Shown here in pieces: positions 1 to 5,084 of a stretch of DNA of 8,042 nucleotides. Source of the stretch: Desulfovibrio sp. (lineage in GTDB: Bacteria; Desulfobacterota; Desulfovibrionia; Desulfovibrionales; Desulfovibrionaceae); the NCBI GenBank assembly GCA_031275955.1, contig JAISNZ010000153.1, forward strand, positions 1 to 8,042. The letters run 5' to 3'. The translations under genes and the position numbers were made by a program. The notes under the pieces are model-generated. The model saw only the letters and a list, made by a program, of their open reading frames with translations. It was not told where the DNA came from and made no database searches. Position 1 is the first letter of the stretch, and every line of letters starts with the position of its first letter.

Positions 1-1232
1 GGTTGGCCGGGATTGGGTTGCCAGAGCAACCGGCAACGCAGTTCCCGGCAGTCGTCTCGTCCGGGAAGGAGAGGGTGGGGGGTGAAGGTGAAAAAAACCC
101 GGATGTGTTCGGAGAAGCCGAGTTTTTGCAGTTCCTCCCTGATGGCGGCGCTGAACGCGGCGGCAGCGGCCTGCCGGGCCGGGTTGAGACTGCTCAGGAG
201 CAAGGCCAGGGCGTCGCCGGTTTCCTTTTCTTCCGCGAGCAGCTTTTTCCGCTCCAGATGGCGGGAATCAAGAAAATTCAGGGTATCCGCAATCTCCTGG
301 CCCAGGGTTATGATGGCGTTCAGGGGACGCTTGAGCTTGCGCTTGAGCTGGGCAAGGGCATAGAGGCGCGCTTCAAGGGCTTCGATGTCCGGATCGGAGG
401 AGCCGCTGCCTGCGCTCCGGCGCAAGCGGGCGTCCAGATCCTGGAGGGCAAGGCGCATATCGGAGAGGTTTTCCGGTATGCCGGAAAAGGCGTCCAGGAC
501 GCCGGCCAGGGAGGTCAGGGCGCGTTCCAGGGCGGCGAACGGCTTTAGGATGCCGGGGTTTTCCCCTTCTCCATGCAGGGCGGCCAGGGCGGCGGCGACA
601 TGGTTGCCGATGGCGGCCTGATTGCGCAAAGCGGTCCGTCGCTCTTCCAGTTTTTCTTCCTCGCCGGGCAGGGGACGGACTTTTTCAATTTCCTGCCGCT
701 GGTAATCCAGAAGATCGCGTTTCCCTTCCAGATCCGCGAGGGTCTGTTCCAATTTTGTCCGGCGTTCCTGAATGTCGGCCAGGGCGCGGGTCAGGCGATT
801 TTTTTCTTCCAGCAAATCGGGGCGCTGCAGAAAGTCATCCAGAATCCGGGCCTGGAAGGAGGGTTGCAGCAGGCGCTGCTGGCCGTGCTGGCTGGCGTGC
901 AGCAACAGGGAGGGACGCATGTCCCGCAGGACCTCCTGGGAACAGAGGCGATCATTGAGGTAGACCCGGCTGCGGCCGCTTTCGGCCGCCAGTTCGCGGC
1001 GCAGGAAGAGGTCTTCGCCGTTCAGGAGGAAAAGGGCTTCCACCACCGCCTTTCCTTTGCCCGGCCGGACGAGATCCGGGCCGAGGCTGTCGCCGGTGAG
1101 GAAATTCAGCGCCTTCATGATGAAGCTTTTGCCGGCTCCGGTTTCTCCGGTGAGGACATTCATGCCCTCGGAGAACTCCATCTCCATGTCTTCGATGAGG
1201 GCGAGATCGCGGATACGCAGAAGTTCCAGCAT
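1..1232 (-). CDS. recN: DNA repair protein RecN, N-terminal ~410 residues (runs off left edge)
   Basis: RecN is an SMC-like cytoplasmic ATPase that acts early in double-strand break repair by recombination. The frame starts at the ATG at 1232-1230 and stays open to the window edge, giving 410 codons. The protein begins MLELLRIRDLALIED and has a perfect Walker A, GETGAGKS, at residues 29-36 inside the RecN-typical stretch GMNVLTGETGAGKSFIMKAL. A Q-loop-like region HASQHGQQRLLQ lies at 112-123; it is a divergent form of the usual HGQHxxQ with one extra residue. Residues from about 140 to 375 are rich in Glu, Arg, Lys and Leu, as expected for the coiled-coil arms. The family is usually about 550 aa, so roughly 140 residues with the ABC signature and Walker B lie outside the window. 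The ATG is 16 nt after the stop of the preceding permease gene, with a modest GGA Shine-Dalgarno element, so co-transcription is likely. No LexA-type box is visible before it. Confidence 0.93.
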   Translation of the reverse strand, partial: MLELLRIRDLALIEDMEMEFSEGMNVLTGETGAGKSFIMKALNFLTGDSLGPDLVRPGKGKAVVEALFLLNGEDLFLRRELAAESGRSRVYLNDRLCSQEVLRDMRPSLLLHASQHGQQRLLQPSFQARILDDFLQRPDLLEEKNRLTRALADIQERRTKLEQTLADLEGKRDLLDYQRQEIEKVRPLPGEEEKLEERRTALRNQAAIGNHVAAALAALHGEGENPGILKPFAALERALTSLAGVLDAFSGIPENLSDMRLALQDLDARLRRSAGSGSSDPDIEALEARLYALAQLKRKLKRPLNAIITLGQEIADTLNFLDSRHLERKKLLAEEKETGDALALLLSSLNPARQAAAAAFSAAIREELQKLGFSEHIRVFFTFTPHPLLPGRDDCRELRCRLLWQPNPGQ

Positions 1233-1248
1233 GTTTCAATTCCGGGCA

Positions 1249-2085
1249 CTACCGCGCCAGGCGGGGATCAAAAATGTCCCGCAATCCCTCGCCCAGCAGA
1301 TTATAGCCGAGTACGGTGATCAGGATGGCCAGGCCGGGGAAAAGGGAAAGCCACCAGGCGATTTCCAGGGTTTGTTTGCCTTCCAGCAGAATATTGCCCC
1401 AACTTGGTAGTGGGTATTGGACCCCGATGCCCAGGAAGGAGAGGGAGGATTCAATGAGGATGGCTCCGGCCACGCCCAGGGTGGCGACGACAGGGATGGG
1501 GGCGATGGCGTTGGGCAGGATGTGGCGCAGGAGGATGGACAGAGAGGATGCCCCGCAGAGCCGGGCCGCGTGGATAAATTCGCGTTCGCGCAGGGAGAGC
1601 GTTTCCGCCCGCACCAGCCGGGCGACATTCATCCAGGAAGTCAGGCCGATAACGACCATGATGTTGACCAGGTTGGGTTCCAGGAAGGCGACGACGGCCA
1701 GGATGAGAAAAAAGGAGGGAAAGCAGAGCATGACGTCCACAAAGCGCATGATGCACTCATCCACCAGACCGCGAAAATAGCCGGCCGCCAGACCAAGGCC
1801 GGTTCCTATGCCCAGGGAGATCCCCACGGAAATGAAGCCCACCCAGAGAGATACCCTGGCGCCGTAGAGCATGCGGGAAAAGAGATCCCGGCCCAGGGCG
1901 TCGGTGCCGAAAAAATGCGCGGCTGAGGGCGGCAGGAGTTTGGCGTCCAGATTCGGGGCCAGGGGGTCATGGGTACTGAGTACGGGAGCCAGGATGGCGG
2001 CCAGGGACATGAGGCCGACAATGACGAGTCCCAGGAGGAGCAGGCTGTGCAGTCTAAGGGAACGGCGCGCGATTTCCGGGAACAC
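1249..2085 (-). CDS. Peptide/nickel-type ABC transporter permease, DppC/OppC family
   Basis: This is one of the two inner-membrane subunits of a type I ABC importer for di- or oligopeptides, nickel or similar solutes. The 278-residue length is typical. It has an N-terminal membrane helix (about 13-36), then the family hallmark FGTDALGRDLFSRMLYGAR at 59-77, several further helices, and the cytoplasmic EAA loop at about 169-195 (EFIHAARLCGAS...HILPNAIAPI) that docks to the ATPase. The C-terminal hallmark SFLGIGVQYPLPSWGNIL is at 216-233 and the protein ends with FDPRLAR. The start is a GTG three nt after the stop of the upstream permease gene, so translational coupling is likely. The substrate cannot be told from the permease sequence. 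No binding protein or ATPase is visible in the window. Confidence 0.93.
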   Translation of the reverse strand: MFPEIARRSLRLHSLLLLGLVIVGLMSLAAILAPVLSTHDPLAPNLDAKLLPPSAAHFFGTDALGRDLFSRMLYGARVSLWVGFISVGISLGIGTGLGLAAGYFRGLVDECIMRFVDVMLCFPSFFLILAVVAFLEPNLVNIMVVIGLTSWMNVARLVRAETLSLREREFIHAARLCGASSLSILLRHILPNAIAPIPVVATLGVAGAILIESSLSFLGIGVQYPLPSWGNILLEGKQTLEIAWWLSLFPGLAILITVLGYNLLGEGLRDIFDPRLAR

Positions 2086-2088
2086 GGT

Positions 2089-3084
2089 TCAGCTCCCGCC
2101 CGCGGGACGGAGGCTGCCGCGGATGCGCGGATCGGCCAGGCCGTAGCAGGCGTCCGCCAGAATATTGCCCACGAGGGTAAGGCCCGCGCCGAGAACCAGA
2201 CAGCCCATGATCAGGGGATAATCCCTGGCCATAACGGCGGTATAAAAGAGCTGGCCCATGCCGGGCAGGGAAAAGATGGATTCGATGATGACGCTGCCGC
2301 CGATGAGGCCTGGCAGGGAGAGCCCCAGCAGGGTGATGACGGGCAGAAGGGCGTTGCGCAGGGCGTGGCGGAAGAGGACGATTCGTTCCGGCAGGCCCTT
2401 GGCCCTGGCGGTGAGGATATATTCCTGCCGCAGGACTTCCAGGATGGAGGAGCGTATGAAGCGCGAATATCCGGCCAGGCTGCCGAAGGTGGAGACGAAA
2501 ATGGGCAGGGCCAGGTGGCGGGCCAGATCCAGAAGCTTGCCGGCGGGGGAGAGGCTTTCGTGGTCCAGCGATTCCAGTCCGGACAGGGGAAACCATTGCA
2601 GCTCAATGGAAAAATGGAGCACCAGCAGGAGGGAAAGCCAGAAACCGGGCATGGCGAAGCCGATGAACACCAGGAGGGTGGTGCCCTTGTCGAAGAGGCC
2701 GCCGCGGTTGCGGGCGGCAATGACGCCAATGGGAATGGCCAGAATCAGCGTCAGAAAGAGGGTGATGCCGTTGAGCCAGAGGGTCAGGGGCAGGCGTTCG
2801 GCAATCTTGTCCATGACGGGCCGGGCGTCGGAACTCATGGAGTTGCCGAAATCAAGGCGGACAAGGCGTTTCAGCCAGTTCCAGTATTGTTCGGGCAGAG
2901 GTTTGTCCAGGCCGTAAAAGTCCGCCAGCCGTTTGCCCGCTTCCAGATCCGCCATGGGGTTGAGGGTGGTTTCCAGATCCGTGGGCGATCCCGGCGCCAG
3001 ATGGATGACGGTGAAACTGATGACGGTAATGCCCAGAAAGACGGCCGCCAGCCAGAGGCATTTGCGCGCCAGTATGGCCGGCAT
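2089..3084 (-). CDS. Peptide/nickel-type ABC transporter permease, DppB/OppB family
   Basis: This is the partner permease of the DppC/OppC-type subunit that follows it. At 331 residues it has normal length. An N-terminal helix (about 8-29) leads into the periplasmic signature HLAPGSPTD. The family motifs GLDKPLPEQYWNWL (58-71) and RLDFGNS (77-83) follow, and then five more predicted helices. The EAA loop is EYILTARAKGLPERIVLFRHALRN (221-244) followed by ALLPVI. The DppB-type motif IESIFSLPGMGQLF (268-281) precedes ARDYPLIMG. The ATG directly abuts the TGA of the preceding RdgC-like gene (TGAATG, zero gap) and has only a weak GGA upstream, so translation probably depends on the upstream gene. 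The pair should form the membrane channel of one importer; its substrate is not evident. Confidence 0.93.
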   Translation of the reverse strand: MPAILARKCLWLAAVFLGITVISFTVIHLAPGSPTDLETTLNPMADLEAGKRLADFYGLDKPLPEQYWNWLKRLVRLDFGNSMSSDARPVMDKIAERLPLTLWLNGITLFLTLILAIPIGVIAARNRGGLFDKGTTLLVFIGFAMPGFWLSLLLVLHFSIELQWFPLSGLESLDHESLSPAGKLLDLARHLALPIFVSTFGSLAGYSRFIRSSILEVLRQEYILTARAKGLPERIVLFRHALRNALLPVITLLGLSLPGLIGGSVIIESIFSLPGMGQLFYTAVMARDYPLIMGCLVLGAGLTLVGNILADACYGLADPRIRGSLRPAGGS

Positions 3085-3603
3085 TCAGGCGTCCATCCAC
3101 TGCCGCAGACGTTTCACCTCCTCCGGCCAGCCCTTGTCCATCCGGAGGTCAAGAAAGCGCAGATACAGGGAATCGAGGAGTTCCAGGCATCCTTCCACCA
3201 GGGAGATCTTTTCCAGAAGCAGGGCATCGGGGTCGGCGGCATGGTCCGCTTCGATCCTGGGGGTTCTCAGGCTTCCGCAGGAGAAATCCTCCGCCCTGAG
3301 GGTAAGCCGCCATTCCTCCGGGGCGCGTTCCAGACGCAGGAGCGCCCGGGTGACCTTCTTGCCGGTGGTCAGGCCCATACGGGCTTCGCGCAGTTCGGAA
3401 TCAATGCCGGAAACGCTGGCGGTTTCCAGATGATCGCCGTTTCCTCCCTGGACCACGATGCGCTGTTCCAGGCTTACGCTGAAGGGACGGCCCGAGGCGT
3501 CCTGGAAGATGCCGTCGGTGGCGCCGCGGAACCAGAGCCAGGTGAGAAATTCCTGCCCGAGAATGAGGTCCGTGGTCTGGCCGAGGTATGGGGTGGTGTT
3601 CAT
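3085..3603 (-). CDS. RdgC-like protein, C-terminal half encoded as a separate ORF
   Basis: This 172-residue protein resembles the C-terminal half of RdgC, a ring-forming DNA-binding protein that in E. coli and Neisseria modulates RecA-dependent recombination. Visible features are GQEFLTWLWF (16-25), the TGKKVTRALLRL segment (80-91) that lines up with EAGKVVTKLAL of E. coli RdgC as I remember it, and a Leu-rich C-terminal helix region LVEGCLELLDSLYLRFLDLR (135-154). No signal peptide or membrane segment is present. The chosen ATG is 7 nt after the stop of the N-terminal-half gene and has no good Shine-Dalgarno sequence. A TTG in the same frame at 3633-3631 could add 10 residues and would overlap the upstream gene. 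Either start implies coupled translation. The homology is recognised by eye only and needs a profile search. Confidence 0.6.
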   Translation of the reverse strand: MNTTPYLGQTTDLILGQEFLTWLWFRGATDGIFQDASGRPFSVSLEQRIVVQGGNGDHLETASVSGIDSELREARMGLTTGKKVTRALLRLERAPEEWRLTLRAEDFSCGSLRTPRIEADHAADPDALLLEKISLVEGCLELLDSLYLRFLDLRMDKGWPEEVKRLRQWMDA

Positions 3604-3610
3604 GGGGGGT

Positions 3611-4219
3611 TCAGGCAAAATGGGTGGGTTCAAGAATGTCCAGCGGGGCCGGGTCGGACAGGAGGGTCAGGGCCAGTTCGTGGGGGGTCAGCGGGGAGAG
3701 GTGCAGGTCAAAGGTGCGGACAAAGAGTTCTTCAAAGAGGTCCCGCATCTTCTGCTGGATGGAGGTGAAATAGAGCAGAGAGGAGGCCGTGTTCCAGACA
3801 ACCTCGAATTGGGCCGGAACAGGCAGAAAACGCCCGCGCAACCGCAGGAGGACCTGCTCCTTCAGCTCCTTGCGCCGTTCCCGGGAAATAAATTTTTTTC
3901 CCAGGTCGCGCATGGCGGCTTCTTCCTGCCGCAGGGCGAGGGCCAGATGTTTTTTGATCACCGCCGGAGGCACGCGCCGCGTGTCCAGGCGCAGGGAAAA
4001 GACCAGATAGATGCCCCTTTCCGCCGGACGCTCCCGCCAAAGGGTGTCCAGCATATCGTCAAAGGAGGTCCAGCCGAAGGACCGTTCCTCGGGCAGGTCG
4101 TCGATGTCCTGGAAGGCGAAACGGCGGAGCCTGTCCGGCACCTCGCCCCAGAGGGAGGGAGGAACGGGATCGAGGATGCGGTAGCGGGTGAAGGTGGTGC
4201 TGCCCTTGGTAAAAGACAT
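3611..4219 (-). CDS. rdgC: RdgC-like recombination-associated protein, N-terminal half
   Basis: This 202-residue cytoplasmic protein matches the N-terminal half of RdgC. Key segments are RSFGWTSFDDMLD (46-58), FSLRLDTRRVPPAVIKKHL (74-92, compared with SPVIKQAL in E. coli RdgC), the basic run KKFISRERRKELKEQVLLRL (108-127, compared with KKTEKDSLKDEVL), and PAQFEVVWNTASSLLYFTS (135-153) followed by LHLSPLTP (172-179, compared with SLPVVPLS). It stops at LEPTHFA, about where the E. coli protein continues into its second half; that second half is encoded by the next ORF in another frame. The start ATG at 4219 has a strong Shine-Dalgarno AAGGA spaced six to seven nt. It is the first gene of the leftward operon. 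Either this lineage normally makes RdgC as two chains, or a frameshift has split the gene. Confidence 0.68.
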   Translation of the reverse strand: MSFTKGSTTFTRYRILDPVPPSLWGEVPDRLRRFAFQDIDDLPEERSFGWTSFDDMLDTLWRERPAERGIYLVFSLRLDTRRVPPAVIKKHLALALRQEEAAMRDLGKKFISRERRKELKEQVLLRLRGRFLPVPAQFEVVWNTASSLLYFTSIQQKMRDLFEELFVRTFDLHLSPLTPHELALTLLSDPAPLDILEPTHFA

Positions 4220-4229
4220 GGTTTTTCCT

Positions 4230-4247
4230 TGCCGCCGCAGGGCGGCA
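4230..4247 (-). promoter_or_regulatory. Hairpin directly upstream of the rdgC ribosome-binding site
   Basis: A perfect 7-bp inverted repeat, TGCCGCC and GGCGGCA with a 4-nt loop. In the leftward transcript its 3' arm directly abuts the AAGGA Shine-Dalgarno element of the first RdgC-like gene. It may help keep the ribosome-binding site single-stranded or influence initiation; no function is shown. Confidence 0.4.
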
Positions 4248-4274
4248 GTGGACGCTCGCGTTGCGGACAGGCCC

Positions 4275-4303
4275 AATCTACGCAATTTCCCCTGAAAGCG
4301 CAA
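4275..4303 (-). promoter_or_regulatory. Predicted sigma70 promoter of the rdgC-permease-recN operon
   Basis: On the minus strand the -35 element TTGCGC (4303-4298) and the -10 element TAGATT (4280-4275) are separated by exactly 17 nt, each matching the consensus at about four of six positions. The start point would fall near 4268, giving a leader of about 50 nt that contains the hairpin at 4230-4247 and then the Shine-Dalgarno sequence. Prediction by eye only. No LexA-like operator overlaps it. Confidence 0.4.
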
Positions 4304-4338
4304 TCGCCCCCGGTAGCCCCAGGCGAAGATTCTGCCTC

Positions 4339-4354
4339 TCCCCCGGAAGGGGGG
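4339..4354. repeat. C-tract/G-tract hairpin in the divergent intergenic region
   Basis: An inverted repeat of five C and five G around GGAA, with a possible extra T-G pair. It lies between the two divergent promoters, upstream of both predicted start points, and is followed by no T-run on either strand, so it is not a normal intrinsic terminator. It may be a simple low-complexity palindrome. Confidence 0.3.
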
Positions 4355-4370
4355 CGCCGGGAAAAAAGCA

Positions 4371-4399
4371 TTGCCTCTTTTACCCGGAGCGGGTATGAA
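4371..4399 (+). promoter_or_regulatory. Predicted sigma70 promoter of yajC-secDF
   Basis: TTGCCT (4371-4376) and TATGAA (4394-4399) are 17 nt apart and each match the -35 and -10 consensus at four of six positions. The predicted start near 4406 gives a 5' leader of about 55 nt. The spacer and -10 contain a perfect dyad (4381-4395), described separately. Confidence 0.45.
4381..4395. promoter_or_regulatory. Perfect dyad inside the yajC promoter, candidate operator
   Basis: TACCCG-GAG-CGGGTA is a perfect 6-bp inverted repeat with a 3-nt centre. It fills most of the promoter spacer and overlaps the first two bases of the -10 element, a position where a bound dimeric regulator would block RNA polymerase. 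No regulator gene is in the window, and chance is possible in GC-rich DNA. Confidence 0.35.
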
Positions 4400-4415
4400 A
4401 GTTTGGTTTTCTTCA

Positions 4416-4435
4416 CGCGCCGCGCGCGAGGCGCG
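4416..4435 (+). promoter_or_regulatory. GC-rich hairpin in the yajC 5' leader
   Basis: CGCGCC (4416-4421) and GGCGCG (4430-4435) can pair around an 8-nt loop in the predicted yajC leader. It ends 17 nt before the GGAGG Shine-Dalgarno sequence (4453-4457), so it would not cover the ribosome-binding site. Its role is unknown. Confidence 0.3.
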
Positions 4436-4461
4436 GATTCCATCCTTATTCTGGAGGACGC

Positions 4462-4797
4462 ATGTTCTGGACGACAGCCGCCTATGCCATGGCTCCTGGT
4501 CCCGGGGGAGAAGCCCAAACCTGGTCTACCTTCGGTTCGCTTGCCCTTATCTTTGCCGTTTTCTATTTTTTGCTCATCCGGCCGCAGCAGAAGAGGGCCA
4601 AAGAGCAGAAGGCGATGCTTGAAGCCCTGCGCAAGGGCGACGAAGTGATCACCTCTGGCGGCTTGATGGGCAGGATCGTGGATACCCAAGATAAATTCCT
4701 GCTTGTCGATCTGGGCGAGACCAAGGTGAAGATCCTCCGGAGCGCGGTAACCTCCGTGCCCACCGCGGCCCCCGCGCCCAAGGACAAGGGGAAATAG
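4462..4797 (+). CDS. yajC: Sec translocon accessory subunit YajC
   Basis: YajC is a small single-span inner-membrane protein that joins SecD and SecF in the SecYEG holotranslocon. The 111-residue product has a short N-terminal segment, one membrane helix at about 24-39 (FGSLALIFAVFYFLLI), then the family signature RPQQKRAKEQKAMLEALRKGD (40-60) and EVITSGGLMGRIVD (61-74), which begin the small cytoplasmic domain. A Pro/Ala/Lys-rich tail ends the protein. A strong GGAGG Shine-Dalgarno element lies four nt before the ATG. It is the first gene of the rightward yajC-secD-secF cluster. The 284-nt gap to secD is long for this operon, so secD may have additional control. Confidence 0.96.
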   Translation: MFWTTAAYAMAPGPGGEAQTWSTFGSLALIFAVFYFLLIRPQQKRAKEQKAMLEALRKGDEVITSGGLMGRIVDTQDKFLLVDLGETKVKILRSAVTSVPTAAPAPKDKGK

Positions 4798-4898
4798 GGC
4801 GGCGAAAAGGACCGGATTGCTCCGGCCGCGCCTTGCGGCTGCGGGGAGGGAGACGGCAAAGACGAAAGTCGGCGGCGATTTCCCTCTGTTTTGTTCCG

Positions 4899-4952
4899 GC
4901 CTTCGCGAGAACGGACGCCCGGCGCGAAGGCGCAAACCGGGTTCCTTTGCGC
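4899..4952 (+). promoter_or_regulatory. Two overlapping, partly exclusive hairpins in the secD leader
   Basis: Hairpin A pairs 4899-4907 with 4923-4931 (9 bp, 15-nt loop). Hairpin B pairs 4930-4936 with 4946-4952 (7 bp, 9-nt loop). They share bases 4930-4931, so the two full stems cannot form at once. This is the layout of an RNA switch or attenuator, but there is no T-run, and no known riboswitch motif is recognised. Confidence 0.35.
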
Positions 4953-5020
4953 GCGTGAGCGCCGGGGGGGCGTTGTTCAAAGAGAACCCGATGAGGACTC
5001 TCAAAATAGTACTGCTCTGA

Positions 5021-5068
5021 GAAAATGCTCTGACGGCGCGCGACGGCGCCCGCGGGGGGATCATTTTC
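5021..5068 (+). promoter_or_regulatory. Nested stem ending just before the secD ribosome-binding site
   Basis: The outer arms GAAAATG (5021-5027) and CATTTTC (5062-5068) are perfectly complementary. They enclose an inner GGCGC/GCGCC stem (5035-5039 with 5046-5050). The outer 3' arm ends two nt before the GAGGG Shine-Dalgarno of secD, so folding would alter access to the start site without covering it. Confidence 0.35.
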
Positions 5069-5070
5069 AT

Positions 5071-5084
5071 GAGGGATGCCCATG
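5071..5084 (+). promoter_or_regulatory. secD ribosome-binding site that fixes the start at 5082
   Basis: GAGGG at 5071-5075 lies six nt before the ATG at 5082. An in-frame ATG at 5076 directly touches this element, and the next purine run upstream (5054-5060) is about 15 nt away from it. The start at 5082, giving MRNSLVWRI, is therefore preferred over the two-residue longer form. Confidence 0.7.

Larger units (their letters stand above)
4798..5081 (+). other. Non-coding yajC-secD leader region with multiple inverted repeats
   Basis: I see no convincing gene here. The stretch is rich in secondary structure: hairpin GCCTTCGCG/CGCGAAGGC (4899-4931), overlapping hairpin GCGCAAA/TTTGCGC (4930-4952), a G7 run (4964-4970), an 8-bp direct repeat TGCTCTGA (5013-5020, 5026-5033) and a nested stem (5021-5068) just before the secD ribosome-binding site. 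Two overlapping ORFs of about 70 codons (4817-5020 and 4891-5109) lack signal peptides and family resemblance. A nine-codon ORF, MRTLKIVLL, at 4991-5020 ends next to the repeats. No intrinsic terminator with a T-run follows yajC, so read-through into secD is likely. Confidence 0.5.

Noticed and set aside
573..1319. A 248-codon plus-strand frame opposite recN
   Set aside because: The opposite strand encodes unmistakable RecN with Walker A; this frame is its antisense.
1969..3768. A 599-codon open frame on the plus strand
   Set aside because: It runs antisense to both permease genes and the RdgC-like gene, is Gln/Gly/Glu-rich with no family resemblance, and is a by-product of GC-rich codon use on the other strand.
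4339..4370. Intrinsic terminator at the C5/G5 hairpin followed by an A-run
   Set aside because: There is no T-run after the stem on either strand in the right orientation, and no upstream gene reads towards it.
4220..4461. LexA/SOS operator for the repair genes
   Set aside because: No CTGT-N8-ACAG or GAAC-N4-GTTC pattern is seen in the divergent region, nor just before recN. A lineage-specific LexA box cannot be excluded.
4973..5007. A separate sigma70 promoter for secD (TTGTTC and CAAAAT)
   Set aside because: The spacer would be 23 nt, too long for a normal promoter, and no better-spaced pair was found.
3958..5070. A 370-codon open frame on the minus strand across the divergent promoter region and yajC
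   Set aside because: It overlaps clear genes on both sides and the intergenic promoters, and its Arg/Pro/Ser-rich translation looks like a shadow frame.
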